Source: Planctomicrobium piriforme (GTDB lineage Bacteria; Planctomycetota; Planctomycetia; Pirellulales; PNKZ01). Taken from it: DNA of 18,901 bases. This document shows positions 5,749-13,004 of this stretch, piece after piece (position 1 is the first letter of the stretch; each line of letters opens with the position of its first letter). The notes beneath the pieces are model-generated. The model saw only the letters and a list, made by a program, of their open reading frames with translations. It made no database searches and was not told the origin of the DNA. Location: positions 1 through 18,901 of the forward strand of contig CAMCTH010000011.1 of the NCBI GenBank assembly GCA_945877965.1, written 5' to 3'. The translations under genes were made by a program, and so were the position numbers.

Positions 5749-7227
5749 CTATTCCGTCCAGACGCGGCGTTCGCGCGAGCTCGGGATCTTCATCAGTTTG
5801 CGGTACTTGGTCACCGTGCGGCGGGCGACTGTCAAGCCGGCCTTGCCGAGTTCGGCGACCAGGTCGTCGTCGCTCAGCGGATGCTGCTTGTCTTCCGTGT
5901 CGATCACTTCTTGCAGCTTCAGGCGGACCGTGTCCCAGGCGACTTCGGTTCCTTCGGAGTTCGTCGTTCCGCCGGCGAAGAATCGCTTCAGCGGGAAAAT
6001 GCCGCGTGAAGTTTGGATCCATTTATCGTCGACGGCCCGCGAGACGGTCGTGACGTGGACGCCCACCTTGTCGGCAATCTGCTGCATCTTGAGCGGTTCG
6101 AGCGATTCTGGGCCTTTGTTCAAGAACTCGGTTTGGTGATCGACGATCGCCTGCGCGACGCGGGTGAGCGTGTTGCGGCGTTGCTCGATGCTCTCGATCA
6201 ACCATTGCGCGGCATTCAGCTTCCGCTTGATCCATTCCTTCTCTTGGTCCGAAACGCCCCCTTCCATCAGCCGCTTGTAATAGCCGCTGATCCGAAGGTT
6301 CGGGACGCGGCCGTCTTCGAGCCGGACTTTAAATTTGCCGTTCTCGTCGGTGTCGAGGAATACATCGGGCGTAACGGTCGGAGCATGGACTTCGGTGAAG
6401 GCGGCACCCGGCTTCGGGTTCAGCTTCCGCAGTTCGTGCATCGTCTCGTGGATCAGCTCTAGCGAGTAGCCGGTTTTCTTCTGGATCGTCGGCAGTCGAT
6501 TGTGTTCCAGGTCTTCCAAATGATTGGCGATGAGCGTCCGCATCTGTTCGTACAGGTGCATGCCCGGCAATAGTTGGATCAGCAGGCACTCACGCAAGTT
6601 GCGAGCGCCGACGCCCGGCGGGTCGAGCTTCTGCACGACGGCCAGCGCCTTCTGCGCGAGCGCAAGTTCCTGTGGGCCCGAGGCTAGCTCGACCAGGTCT
6701 TCGAGTCGGCCCGAGAGGTAGCCGTTCTTGTCGAGGTTGTAGATGATCCGCTCGGCCATCTGCCGCGTCGGTTCATCGAGTTCGTACCAGCCGAGTTGTT
6801 CGATCAGATAATCGGACAACGTTTGCGGCTTGGCCTCCATATTGGAGATCGCATCGTGCCGCCGATCGTCGTCTTCGGCCATCCGATTGCTTGAGAGCCG
6901 CGGCCGTTCGTCGTAGGCCGCCTCGGTCCATTCTTCGCCCATCGATTCGAGGCGCTCGAAATCATCGGCGTTGTTCTTCGACTCGTCGAGGACGAGTTCT
7001 TTCTCTTCGGTCGTCTTCGCGTCGGAGTCGATGTGCTCGATCTCTTCGTCCGGCAGATCGGGATCGTTCTCCCGCATTTCGAGGATCGGATTCTCTTGCA
7101 ACTCTTGCTCGATCCGCTCTTCGAGAGCTTGGATCGGGAGTTGGAGAATCTCCATCGACTGAATCATGCGCGGAGCCAGAATTTGCTTCTGGACCTGCCG
7201 CATTTCTTGGCCGAAGGAAAGACGCAT
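5749..7227 (-). CDS. rpoN: RNA polymerase sigma-54 factor RpoN
   Basis: A 492-residue sigma-54. Residues 1-48 are the Gln/Leu-rich region I that binds activators (LAPRMIQSMEILQLPIQAL), followed by an acidic region II (about 48-100), the core-binding domain, the helix-turn-helix HVTTVSRAVDDKWIQTSRGIF (391-411; PLKRFF follows), and the RpoN box ARRTVTKYR (468-476) that reads the -24 element. All signature parts are intact and length is normal. Transcription by this factor needs AAA+ enhancer-binding proteins, none of which is in the window. It is the last gene of the ffs-dnaX-recR-rpoN strand and is separated from recR by about 100 bp of heptamer-like repeats. It converges on the BMC operon with a 4-bp gap, leaving no room for a terminator between them. 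Confidence 0.97.
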   Translation of the reverse strand: MRLSFGQEMRQVQKQILAPRMIQSMEILQLPIQALEERIEQELQENPILEMRENDPDLPDEEIEHIDSDAKTTEEKELVLDESKNNADDFERLESMGEEWTEAAYDERPRLSSNRMAEDDDRRHDAISNMEAKPQTLSDYLIEQLGWYELDEPTRQMAERIIYNLDKNGYLSGRLEDLVELASGPQELALAQKALAVVQKLDPPGVGARNLRECLLIQLLPGMHLYEQMRTLIANHLEDLEHNRLPTIQKKTGYSLELIHETMHELRKLNPKPGAAFTEVHAPTVTPDVFLDTDENGKFKVRLEDGRVPNLRISGYYKRLMEGGVSDQEKEWIKRKLNAAQWLIESIEQRRNTLTRVAQAIVDHQTEFLNKGPESLEPLKMQQIADKVGVHVTTVSRAVDDKWIQTSRGIFPLKRFFAGGTTNSEGTEVAWDTVRLKLQEVIDTEDKQHPLSDDDLVAELGKAGLTVARRTVTKYRKLMKIPSSRERRVWTE

Positions 7228-7233
7228 AGGAGT

Positions 7234-7333
7234 TCAGTTTAGGGTTCGAGGTTCATGGTTCAGGGTTACAGAAGTGAAGGGCGGGAGTCTTATTGACGAC
7301 CCTGAACCCCTGAGCTTCCAACCCTGAGCCCCA
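7234..7333. repeat. Two opposed AACCCTG-heptamer tracts between recR and rpoN
   Basis: On the - strand, 7268-7234 reads as consecutive 7-nt units (TAACCCT, GAACCAT, GAACCTC, GAACCCT, then AAACTGA), ending 6 nt before the rpoN start. On the + strand, 7298-7333 holds related units (GACCCTG, AACCCCTG, AGCTTCC, AACCCTG, AGCCCCA). The two tracts can pair: GGTTCAGGGT at 7258-7267 is the exact inverse of 7299-7308, giving a 10-bp stem with a 31-nt loop. This could be a recR mRNA 3' structure or only the by-product of opposed repeats. The same heptamer occurs before the BMC-P gene at 1691. Confidence 0.6.
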
Positions 7334-7933
7334 CTAAAATTTCTGCCTGCCCGCCAGGGCGTCGGCGAGAATTTCCTTGTTAGCGAATTCTAGCACGCTG
7401 CCGGTCGTTAGACCTCGGGCTAATCGGGTGATCTCAACCGGAAAGTCGGCCAGCCGGTGCGAGATATACAGCGCCGTCCCGTCGCCTTCCAAGGTCGGAT
7501 TCGTCGCCATGATGACTTCCCGCACTTCGCCCGACCGGATTCTTTCCACCAGTCCATCGATCGTCAGTTGGTCGGGTCCCACCCCTTCCAACGGTGCAAT
7601 CCGACCCAGCAGCACGTGATACAACCCGCGGAAAGTGCCGGCTTGCTCTAAAGCCATCAGATCGCGCGGCTGCTCGACGATGCAGAGCAGGGAATGATCG
7701 CGGCGCGGGTCCTGACAAATTTGGCAATATTCTTCTTCCGACAGGTTGTAGCAGCGCTTGCAGTAGCGAACGTTCTCCTTCACGGCGCGGATCGCATCGG
7801 CCAGCGACATCGCCTCGGCCTTGTGGACGCGGAGCACGTGATAGGTCAACCGCTCGGCGGTTTTCTTACCGATGCCGGGCAACTTGGCGAACTCATCGAT
7901 CAAACGAGTAACGGACTGCGAAATCTGACTCAA
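7334..7933 (-). CDS. recR: Recombination mediator RecR
   Basis: A 199-residue RecR, part of the RecFOR system that loads RecA at single-strand gaps. It shows the N-terminal helix-hairpin-helix (LPGIGKKTAERLTYHVL, 18-34), a Cys4 zinc finger (Cys58, Cys61, Cys70, Cys73 in YCKRCYNLSEEEYCQIC), the Toprim domain starting LLCIVEQPRD (82-91), and TNPTLEGDGTALYI (144-157). The start is TTG: no ATG precedes the conserved helix, and AAGGA sits 7 nt upstream of TTG and overlaps the dnaX stop region. The gap to dnaX is 10 bp. The dnaX-recR pairing is common, but the small YbaB/EbfC gene often found between them is absent here. Confidence 0.97.
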   Translation of the reverse strand: MSQISQSVTRLIDEFAKLPGIGKKTAERLTYHVLRVHKAEAMSLADAIRAVKENVRYCKRCYNLSEEEYCQICQDPRRDHSLLCIVEQPRDLMALEQAGTFRGLYHVLLGRIAPLEGVGPDQLTIDGLVERIRSGEVREVIMATNPTLEGDGTALYISHRLADFPVEITRLARGLTTGSVLEFANKEILADALAGRQKF

Positions 7934-7943
7934 GGTTCCATCC

Positions 7944-9812
7944 TTATCGATCTTTGCCCGGCTCTACGCGGAGGATTCGGGCGTCGTACATTTCCAAGGC
8001 TTGACGGACCCATGGGTGCTGGGCCTTCTCGCGACTCAGTTCTTGCGCCGTCGGGCCGGTTGGGACCGTCGGTCGCGACGAGACGTGCGCTTCGTCGAGC
8101 AGCACGAACTCGACTCGCACCGCGCCGCCGGCGACGGCCGACAAGGCTCGTTCGAGCCGCGTCGTTTGTTCGGGGCGCTCACAGAAGGTTTTCGGCAATG
8201 TGTACTTGCGGGGAAAGCCGACGATGACCCGATTCGGAGCGGCCGACGTGATCCGTTCCGCCGCCGCAGCGTGGTCGGCCAGCAGATCGTGAAACTCGCC
8301 GATCGCTTGAAACCAAAATCGTCGGGCCGATTCGTCGGTCAGCGAAGCGGGCTGCAGTTGGGCCGACGGTGCCGGAGACGGCCGGGGAGGCTGCGAAGCG
8401 GTTGGCGATGTTGCAAGAGGCTGCGGAGCGACGCTCGGTTGCGACGGACTCGGCGTCGGCAACGGAGCCGGTGCGGCGGACTGCGTCAGGCTCGGTTCAT
8501 TGTTTTTTTTTACGTCGTAACTCGGAGCGGGACGCGGTGCCGGCGGAGCGGCGAGCGGTGCCGGTCGCGGAGCCGCCACGGAGCGCGGTGCGCCCTGCGT
8601 CGCAGGTCCCGCCGGCGAACTCCCGCTGTTGATCTGCTCGACCAACGTCGCCAGATCGTCCAGCTCTTCGAGATGGCAAATCCGCACGAGCGATAACTCG
8701 ACGACCGTTCGCCCATGCGTCGTTTGCTTCAACCGGCTCGCGGCCTGCTCGGCGATTTGCAGCATCGCCAACAGCGTATGGACGCCGATTTGCGGCCCGA
8801 GCTCGACCATCTGGGCCGTGCGACTCGGCGAAACGTAGAGCAACGCCGAAGCGGGGCAGCCGACCGACGTGGCCAGCAGGTCGCGCAGCCAGCCGATGAG
8901 TTGATCGAGTAACTGCCCGACGTCGACCCCTTGGCGGATCGCGGCGTCGAGTTCCATGAGCGCCCCGGCGGCGTTGCGGGCTACGAGATGTTCGACCATC
9001 GTAGCTAGCCGCGCGTCGGCGGCGATGCCGAGCAGGCGTTGCACGTCGTCCACGGTGATCGACTTGCCGCCGGCCGACATGATTTGTTCGAGCAACGATT
9101 GGCTGTCGCGCATCGAACCGGCTGCGCGTCGCGCGAGCAGGTCGATCGCTTCCGGATCAACTGCGATTCCTTCGATCTCGGTGATCTGGCGCAATCGTTC
9201 GGCGATCATCGTCATCTCAACGCCGGCGAAATCGAATCGCTGGCAGCGCGAGAGAATCGTGATCGGAATCTTTTCCGGCTCGGTCGTGCAGAAGATGAAT
9301 TTCACATGCTCGGGCGGTTCTTCCAACGTCTTCAACAGGGCGTTGAAGGCGTCGCGCGAGAGCATGTGAACTTCGTCGATGATGTAGACTTTGAACCGAG
9401 CGCGGCTCGGCCGGACGTTGACGTTCTGCCGCAGTTGGCGGATGTCGTCGATGCCGCGATTGCTGGCACCGTCGATTTCAATTACATCGACGTCGTCGCC
9501 CGACGTGATGCCGCGGCAAATATCGCACTCGTTGCAGGGCTTGTCGGACGGCCCGTTCACACAGCAGAGGGCCTTGGCAAAGATTCGGGCCGCCGAGGTC
9601 TTGCCGACCCCGCGCGCCCCGGTGAACAAGTAGGCGTGGCCGATGCGGTTCGAATGGATCGCCCCGGCCAGGGCTTGGGCAACATGCTGCTGGCCGACCA
9701 ACTCGACGAACGACTGCGGCCGATAGCGGCGGGCGACGACGACGTACTCGCTCCCCATGCCGGAAGCCGGTCCGTCGGGGGCGTCGTCAGCGGGAGTCAG
9801 CAGTTCGGCCAT
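7944..9812 (-). CDS. dnaX: DNA polymerase III subunit tau (and probably gamma), DnaX
   Basis: A 622-residue clamp-loader ATPase. Walker A is GARGVGKTSAAR (65-76), a zinc-binding Cys cluster runs from 83 to 99 (Cys84, Cys93, Cys96, Cys99), the DExx box is IDEVHML (145-151), and the SRC sensor is at 188-190. Domain III ends near residue 390. Then comes a Pro/Ala-rich linker (about 398-490) and a C-terminal tau-like domain (from about 495) for polymerase contact. The linker codes for VKKN434-437 across nine consecutive A residues; reading in either other frame stops within a few codons, so a shorter gamma-like product of about 438 residues is likely. The ATG at 9812 gives a 22-residue lead before YVVVARRYRPQSF; Met19 is a possible alternative start. 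The SRP RNA gene lies upstream on the same strand. Confidence 0.97.
   Translation of the reverse strand: MAELLTPADDAPDGPASGMGSEYVVVARRYRPQSFVELVGQQHVAQALAGAIHSNRIGHAYLFTGARGVGKTSAARIFAKALCCVNGPSDKPCNECDICRGITSGDDVDVIEIDGASNRGIDDIRQLRQNVNVRPSRARFKVYIIDEVHMLSRDAFNALLKTLEEPPEHVKFIFCTTEPEKIPITILSRCQRFDFAGVEMTMIAERLRQITEIEGIAVDPEAIDLLARRAAGSMRDSQSLLEQIMSAGGKSITVDDVQRLLGIAADARLATMVEHLVARNAAGALMELDAAIRQGVDVGQLLDQLIGWLRDLLATSVGCPASALLYVSPSRTAQMVELGPQIGVHTLLAMLQIAEQAASRLKQTTHGRTVVELSLVRICHLEELDDLATLVEQINSGSSPAGPATQGAPRSVAAPRPAPLAAPPAPRPAPSYDVKKNNEPSLTQSAAPAPLPTPSPSQPSVAPQPLATSPTASQPPRPSPAPSAQLQPASLTDESARRFWFQAIGEFHDLLADHAAAAERITSAAPNRVIVGFPRKYTLPKTFCERPEQTTRLERALSAVAGGAVRVEFVLLDEAHVSSRPTVPTGPTAQELSREKAQHPWVRQALEMYDARILRVEPGKDR
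8497..8511 (-). promoter_or_regulatory. Candidate A9 slippage / frameshift site in dnaX
   Basis: On the coding strand the run of nine A lies at 8511-8503 within GTA AAA AAA AAC AAT GAA (codons 434-439). Slipping into the -1 frame gives GTA AAA AAA AAA CAA then TGA at 8499-8497, two codons on. Loss of one A leads to a stop five codons after the run (ACA ATG AAC CGA GCC TGA). Both alternatives would delete the tau-specific tail and leave the ATPase part. Established parallels are the A AAA AAG ribosomal frameshift in E. coli dnaX and the A9 transcriptional slippage in Thermus thermophilus dnaX. I see no Shine-Dalgarno-like stimulator just upstream. Confidence 0.65.
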
Positions 9813-9926
9813 ATTCGGTCCGAGGTGCGAAATCGACTTTTCCGTCTCACACGATTCGAGAGGGAATTATCAACTGATTAGCGAATCGCGTGCCGGTTCT
9901 TGGCATCTGAACAAAGTATCTAAACA

Positions 9927-10046
9927 ACGACGGCCTCGGATGAGAGGCCCACCGCACAAAGGGCTGACTGCTTATGGCTGCTGGATTTCTCCCCTGACCA
10001 GGTTCACAGGACCCCATTGCGGGGGCCTCTCATCGGAGGCCGTCGT
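9927..10046 (-). ncRNA. ffs: Signal recognition particle RNA, small bacterial (4.5S) type
   Basis: Read on the - strand (10046 to 9927) the segment folds as a long hairpin. The two ends pair over 24 bp with one mismatch (9927-9950 with 10023-10046), and CCGCA/UGCGG extends the stem inward. The tip holds the SRP domain IV signature: UGUGAACC, then GGUCAGG, a GGA-GAAA-UCC tetraloop stem, and CAGCAGCC followed by AUAAGC, with the symmetric UCAG/AGCA internal loop that Ffh recognises. There is no Alu domain, so it is the short form. It partners Ffh in co-translational targeting to the membrane. It stands 114 nt ahead of dnaX on the same strand, as scr does before dnaX in Bacillus. Exact ends are estimated from the stem. 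Confidence 0.92.
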
Positions 10047-10064
10047 AATGGTTTTGGCACACTA

Positions 10065-10093
10065 TTTGTACACGCCGCGAGGCGAATCGTCAA
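10065..10093 (-). promoter_or_regulatory. Sigma70-type promoter of the SRP RNA gene
   Basis: On the - strand TTGACG (10093-10088) is separated by exactly 17 nt from TACAAA (10070-10065). The predicted start near 10058 lies about 12 nt before the stem of the SRP RNA, so a short 5' leader would be trimmed. The match and its position support each other; it may also supply transcription into dnaX. Confidence 0.65.
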
Positions 10094-10237
10094 AAGGCTA
10101 TGGGCCAAGAAGTTGGGATCGCACAGCCCGGTGCGGCTTGCCCGCCAAAAACGGGGCGCTACGATACGTTACCCCACGAACGAGATTTTTTCAGAACTCT
10201 TCATTCTCTCAGCGCATTCAACAGCAGGCGGACCGTT

Positions 10238-10756
10238 ATGTCGGCGAAGCAACGACTCCAGAAACGTTTGCAAGCGGCTCGCGATTACAGTTGCGCCCTG
10301 CTGGCCGATTTCAAAACGCCCGAGGAATGGACCCATCAGGTCCACGCCAACGCGAATCACGCGCTCTGGTTCGCCGGGCACATGGCGGTCTCCGATAACT
10401 TCTTCGTTTCCAACTTGGCGGCCGAGCGAGTCGCCCGACGGCCGGAGTTTGAGAAGGCGTTTGGGACCGGCTCGCAGCCGACGAGCAACCCGGCCGACTA
10501 TCCGCCGGTCGCCGACGTGCTGGCCTACATGAAGGAACGTCGCGCCACGCTGCTCGACGTGCTCAACGGCCTGAGCGATGCGGAACTCGAACAGCCGCTC
10601 GCCAAAGGTACGCCCGACTTTCTGCCCGACGTCGGCTCGGTCTTCGAAACGGCCGTGTGGCACGAAGGTCTGCACAGCGGCCAACTCTCGGTCTGCCGCC
10701 GCTCGATGGGGCATCAACCGGTGATGCCGTCGCCCGAACCGGCCGCATCGAAATAA
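10238..10756 (+). CDS. DinB-like four-helix metal-binding protein
   Basis: A 172-residue protein of the DinB/YfiT-like fold. Histidines at NHALWFAGH (His41, His48) and WHEGLHSGQL (His142, His146) match the pattern of the single metal site in this family, and the WHEGLHSGQLSVCRRSMG segment is typical. Members include thiol transferases using mycothiol or bacillithiol and many proteins with no known substrate, so the function cannot be named. The reading frame is open further upstream to 10100, but that part would run through the SRP promoter side and shows no conserved features; the ATG at 10238 begins the first helix and is preferred. It converges with the DtxR-like gene with an 8-bp gap. Confidence 0.85.
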   Translation: MSAKQRLQKRLQAARDYSCALLADFKTPEEWTHQVHANANHALWFAGHMAVSDNFFVSNLAAERVARRPEFEKAFGTGSQPTSNPADYPPVADVLAYMKERRATLLDVLNGLSDAELEQPLAKGTPDFLPDVGSVFETAVWHEGLHSGQLSVCRRSMGHQPVMPSPEPAASK

Positions 10757-10764
10757 TCGGCTGC

Positions 10765-11433
10765 TCAACTGCCGCTTTCTGCGACGACCAAAATCTTCTG
10801 CGCCGCGTCGTGCCCCAACGTGATCGTCCGTCCGTCGACGGCGACGGTCAGGGCCCCCGACTCGACACGGTTCGTCACGACCTCGCCTTGCACGCCGATC
10901 GTCAAGCGCGAGTCGGCCAAGAAGCGTAAGAAGTCGGGCGATTGATCGAGCACACGCACAAAGCGGAATGGCTCGCCGGGGCCGCACTCCGCCAACTGCC
11001 GGCCGGCCGCTTCGTCGACGGAGCCGTCGGCGCGCGGGATCGGGTCGCCGTGCGGGTCGGCCTTCGGGTGCCCTAGGAACGCATCGATCCGGTCGACCAG
11101 TAAATCGCTGACGGCGTGCTCCATGTGCTCGGCCTCTTCGTGCACTTCGTCCCACGTCATCTTCAAGGTTTGCACCAAGAACAACTCGATGAGTCGATGT
11201 CGGCGCGTGATCCGCAGGGCTAGCGTCGTTCCTTGCTGCGTTAGGCGCACCCCTTCGTACGGCGTGTACGTCGCCAGGCCGCTTTCTCCCAGCGTTTTCA
11301 ACATGCTGGTCACCGTGCCGGGCGAGACGCCGAGCGACGTCGCCAGCACGCCGGTCGACGCCGGGCCGCCGCTGGCGCGATTGCAGATGTGATAGATCGT
11401 CTTCAGGTAGTTTTCGACCGTGAGGCTCGTCAT
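10765..11433 (-). CDS. DtxR/MntR-family metal-dependent transcriptional regulator
   Basis: A 222-residue repressor. Residues 1-65 form the winged helix-turn-helix (LATSLGVSPGTVTSMLKTLGESGLA region), 66-135 the dimer/metal domain, and about 150-222 an SH3/FeoA-like domain. Metal ligands align with DtxR: His79 (RRHRLIE), His98, Glu105 and His106 in VHEEAEHMEH. The position of the key DtxR Cys102 is Glu102, as in MntR, which points to manganese rather than iron. The N-terminal ligand position (Met10 in DtxR, Asp8 in MntR) appears to be Asn8. The start at 11433 gives the usual TVENYLKTIY N-terminus; an in-frame extension to 11520 adds 29 unconserved residues. It is divergent from the lactonase gene. 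Its regulated genes are not evident in the window. Confidence 0.92.
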   Translation of the reverse strand: MTSLTVENYLKTIYHICNRASGGPASTGVLATSLGVSPGTVTSMLKTLGESGLATYTPYEGVRLTQQGTTLALRITRRHRLIELFLVQTLKMTWDEVHEEAEHMEHAVSDLLVDRIDAFLGHPKADPHGDPIPRADGSVDEAAGRQLAECGPGEPFRFVRVLDQSPDFLRFLADSRLTIGVQGEVVTNRVESGALTVAVDGRTITLGHDAAQKILVVAESGS

Positions 11434-11553
11434 CCTCGACCTCGGACAAGGGGGGCGGCAGTGCAGACTATAGATTATCACGCCGACCAACTCCGGCGTA
11501 AGGCGGTCATGCCGCAACAATCCGTCGTCGCGCGGCCATGACGAAGCCGCAGA

Positions 11554-11582
11554 TTGAGATCGTCTCGGCGGCCGACTATAAC
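11554..11582 (+). promoter_or_regulatory. Sigma70-type promoter for the lactonase-like gene
   Basis: TTGAGA (11554-11559) and TATAAC (11577-11582) are spaced by exactly 17 nt, each one base off consensus. Transcription would start near 11589, about 90 nt before the chosen ATG at 11680, which also argues against a longer N-terminus. It lies in the divergent gap with the DtxR-like gene, so metal-dependent control is possible but no operator was recognised. Confidence 0.55.
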
Positions 11583-11679
11583 GACGTCGCCCGAGTTCAC
11601 TCCGGTCCCGCTCCGTAGGGCTCCATTACGTTGGGCACAGCTTCGCTTCGTCATTATTTCTTCTTGTGAGATTCCCGCC

Positions 11680-12747
11680 ATGCGTTGTCTTCTCGCCCTC
11701 CTTCTTGTGTTGGGAATGAACATGAAGTCGCCTGCTGCCGTGTTTGTTTACGTCTCGAAGGCTCCCGAAGAGGAGATTCAGATTTACAAGTTGAACCCGG
11801 CCGACGGCTCGCTCAGCGAAGTCGAGACGGTCAAGGTCGGCGGACAGCCCGGCGCGATCGGCTTCGATCCGACCCACAAGTTCATGTACGCCTCGATTCG
11901 CTCGACGAACAGCATTGCCGCCTACCAAGTCGACGCCGCCACCGGGAAAGTCAAACTGCTCAACACGGTGCCACTCACCTTTGGCCAGAACGCCGCCTTC
12001 GTCGGCACCGACCGCACGGGCAAGTGGTTGATCTCAGCTTCGTATCTCGGCGCACAGACGGTCGTGCACAAGCTCAATGCCGACGGCACGATCGACCCGA
12101 CCGCCGTCGACACGCAAGAGACGGCGAAGACGGCCCACAGCTTCGGCCAAGATCGCGAGAACAAATTCGTCTTCGTGCCGCACGTCGCGCCGAACGCCGT
12201 CTATCAGTTCCGCTTCGACGCCGCGACCGGCAAGCTCACGCCGGCCGGACAAGCCGTGGGCGGCAAGGACGACGCGGGCCCGCGGCACATCGCGCTGCAT
12301 CCGACGCTCGACTTCATGTACACCTCCGACGAGTCGGGCCGCAGCATTACTGCCTACCGCCTCGATCCAGCGACCGGCCTGACGCCGGTGCAGACGCTGT
12401 CGACGGTACCGCCCGAATACGAAGACAAAGGGGGGAGCACGGCCGAGGTAAAAATTCACCCGAGCGGCAAGTTTGTTTGGATTTCAAACCGCGGCCACGA
12501 CAGCCTCGCCGGCTTCACGATCGCCGCCGACGGCAAGCTGACCGCGAATGGCCACGCCCCGACGGAAGAAAAGCCGCGCTCGTTCGAAATCGACCCGAGC
12601 GGCAAGTACGTCTTCGGCGCGGGCGAAGCCTCCGGCAAACTCGCCGTCTTCCGCTGCGACGAATCAACAGGCAAACTCGAACGGATCCGCACCTACCCGA
12701 TCGGCAAAAGCCTAACGTGGGTCAAGGCGGTCGAGTTGGGCAAGTAG
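11680..12747 (+). CDS. Secreted seven-bladed beta-propeller lactonase-family protein
   Basis: A 355-residue protein of the lactonase/YbhE-like beta-propeller family, which includes 6-phosphogluconolactonases. Repeated blade segments are clear: GAIGFDPTHKFMYASIRSTN, ENKFVFVPHVAPNAVYQFRF, DFMYTSDESGRSITAYRLDP, GKFVWISNRGHDSLAGF and GKYVFGAGEASGKLAVF, each ending near DxATGKL. Residues 1-20 (MRCLLALLLVLGMNMKSPAA) look like a signal peptide with cleavage near AA-VF, so the protein is probably exported, which does not suit a cytoplasmic pentose-phosphate role. The start at 11680 is chosen because of the signal peptide and the promoter upstream; the frame is open back to 11554. The precise substrate is unknown. 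It converges with hemL across a nested palindrome. Confidence 0.88.
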   Translation: MRCLLALLLVLGMNMKSPAAVFVYVSKAPEEEIQIYKLNPADGSLSEVETVKVGGQPGAIGFDPTHKFMYASIRSTNSIAAYQVDAATGKVKLLNTVPLTFGQNAAFVGTDRTGKWLISASYLGAQTVVHKLNADGTIDPTAVDTQETAKTAHSFGQDRENKFVFVPHVAPNAVYQFRFDAATGKLTPAGQAVGGKDDAGPRHIALHPTLDFMYTSDESGRSITAYRLDPATGLTPVQTLSTVPPEYEDKGGSTAEVKIHPSGKFVWISNRGHDSLAGFTIAADGKLTANGHAPTEEKPRSFEIDPSGKYVFGAGEASGKLAVFRCDESTGKLERIRTYPIGKSLTWVKAVELGK

Positions 12748-12799
12748 TAACCGAGTCGTGTTGTGCCGACGTCCGGAGCACCAAAGGGGCGAAACATAA

Positions 12800-12957
12800 T
12801 AGCCCAGGGCGCAGCCCTGGGTGACCATGCACACGCATCAAATGTTCTCCAGCCCCATCGGGGCGAAACATCGAATGCCGATCGCCAAATTGTGTCGCCC
12901 CGATGGGGCTTTCGCATCCGCGTTGGGTTCGAGTACCCAGGGCTGCGCCCTGGGCTA
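12800..12957. repeat. Nested inverted-repeat element between the lactonase and hemL
   Basis: The outer arms (12800-12822 and 12935-12957) are perfect 23-nt inverted repeats, and each arm is itself a hairpin (CCCAGGGC/GCCCTGGG). The inner arms (12851-12870 and 12891-12910) are 20-nt inverted repeats with one mismatch, each with an internal GCCCC/GGGGC palindrome. The flanks at 12785-12796 and 12961-12968 carry further GGGGCGAAACA-like and TGTTTCGCC pieces. It fills most of the 257-bp gap between two converging genes and could form a strong cruciform or a two-way 3' end. Layout and GC-rich arms suggest a REP/BIME-type mobile palindrome; no coding sequence is visible. Confidence 0.88.
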
Positions 12958-13004
12958 ACTTGTTTCGCCGCTTTGCGGCTCTCGGATCGTATGGTTGTTC
13001 GGCC

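Noticed and set aside
10100..10237. Longer N-terminus of the DinB-like protein
   Set aside because: The extra 46 residues are unlike the family and begin within a few bases of the SRP RNA promoter; the ATG at 10238 starts the conserved first helix.
11468..11502. Promoter for the DtxR-like gene (GATAAT with CTTACG 17 nt upstream on the - strand)
   Set aside because: The -10 is fair but the -35 matches only three of six bases; no metal-box operator could be recognised, so it was not listed.
11685..12824. Long + strand frame over the lactonase gene and into the nested palindrome
   Set aside because: Its Arg-rich product has no motif and it overlaps the clear beta-propeller gene in another frame.
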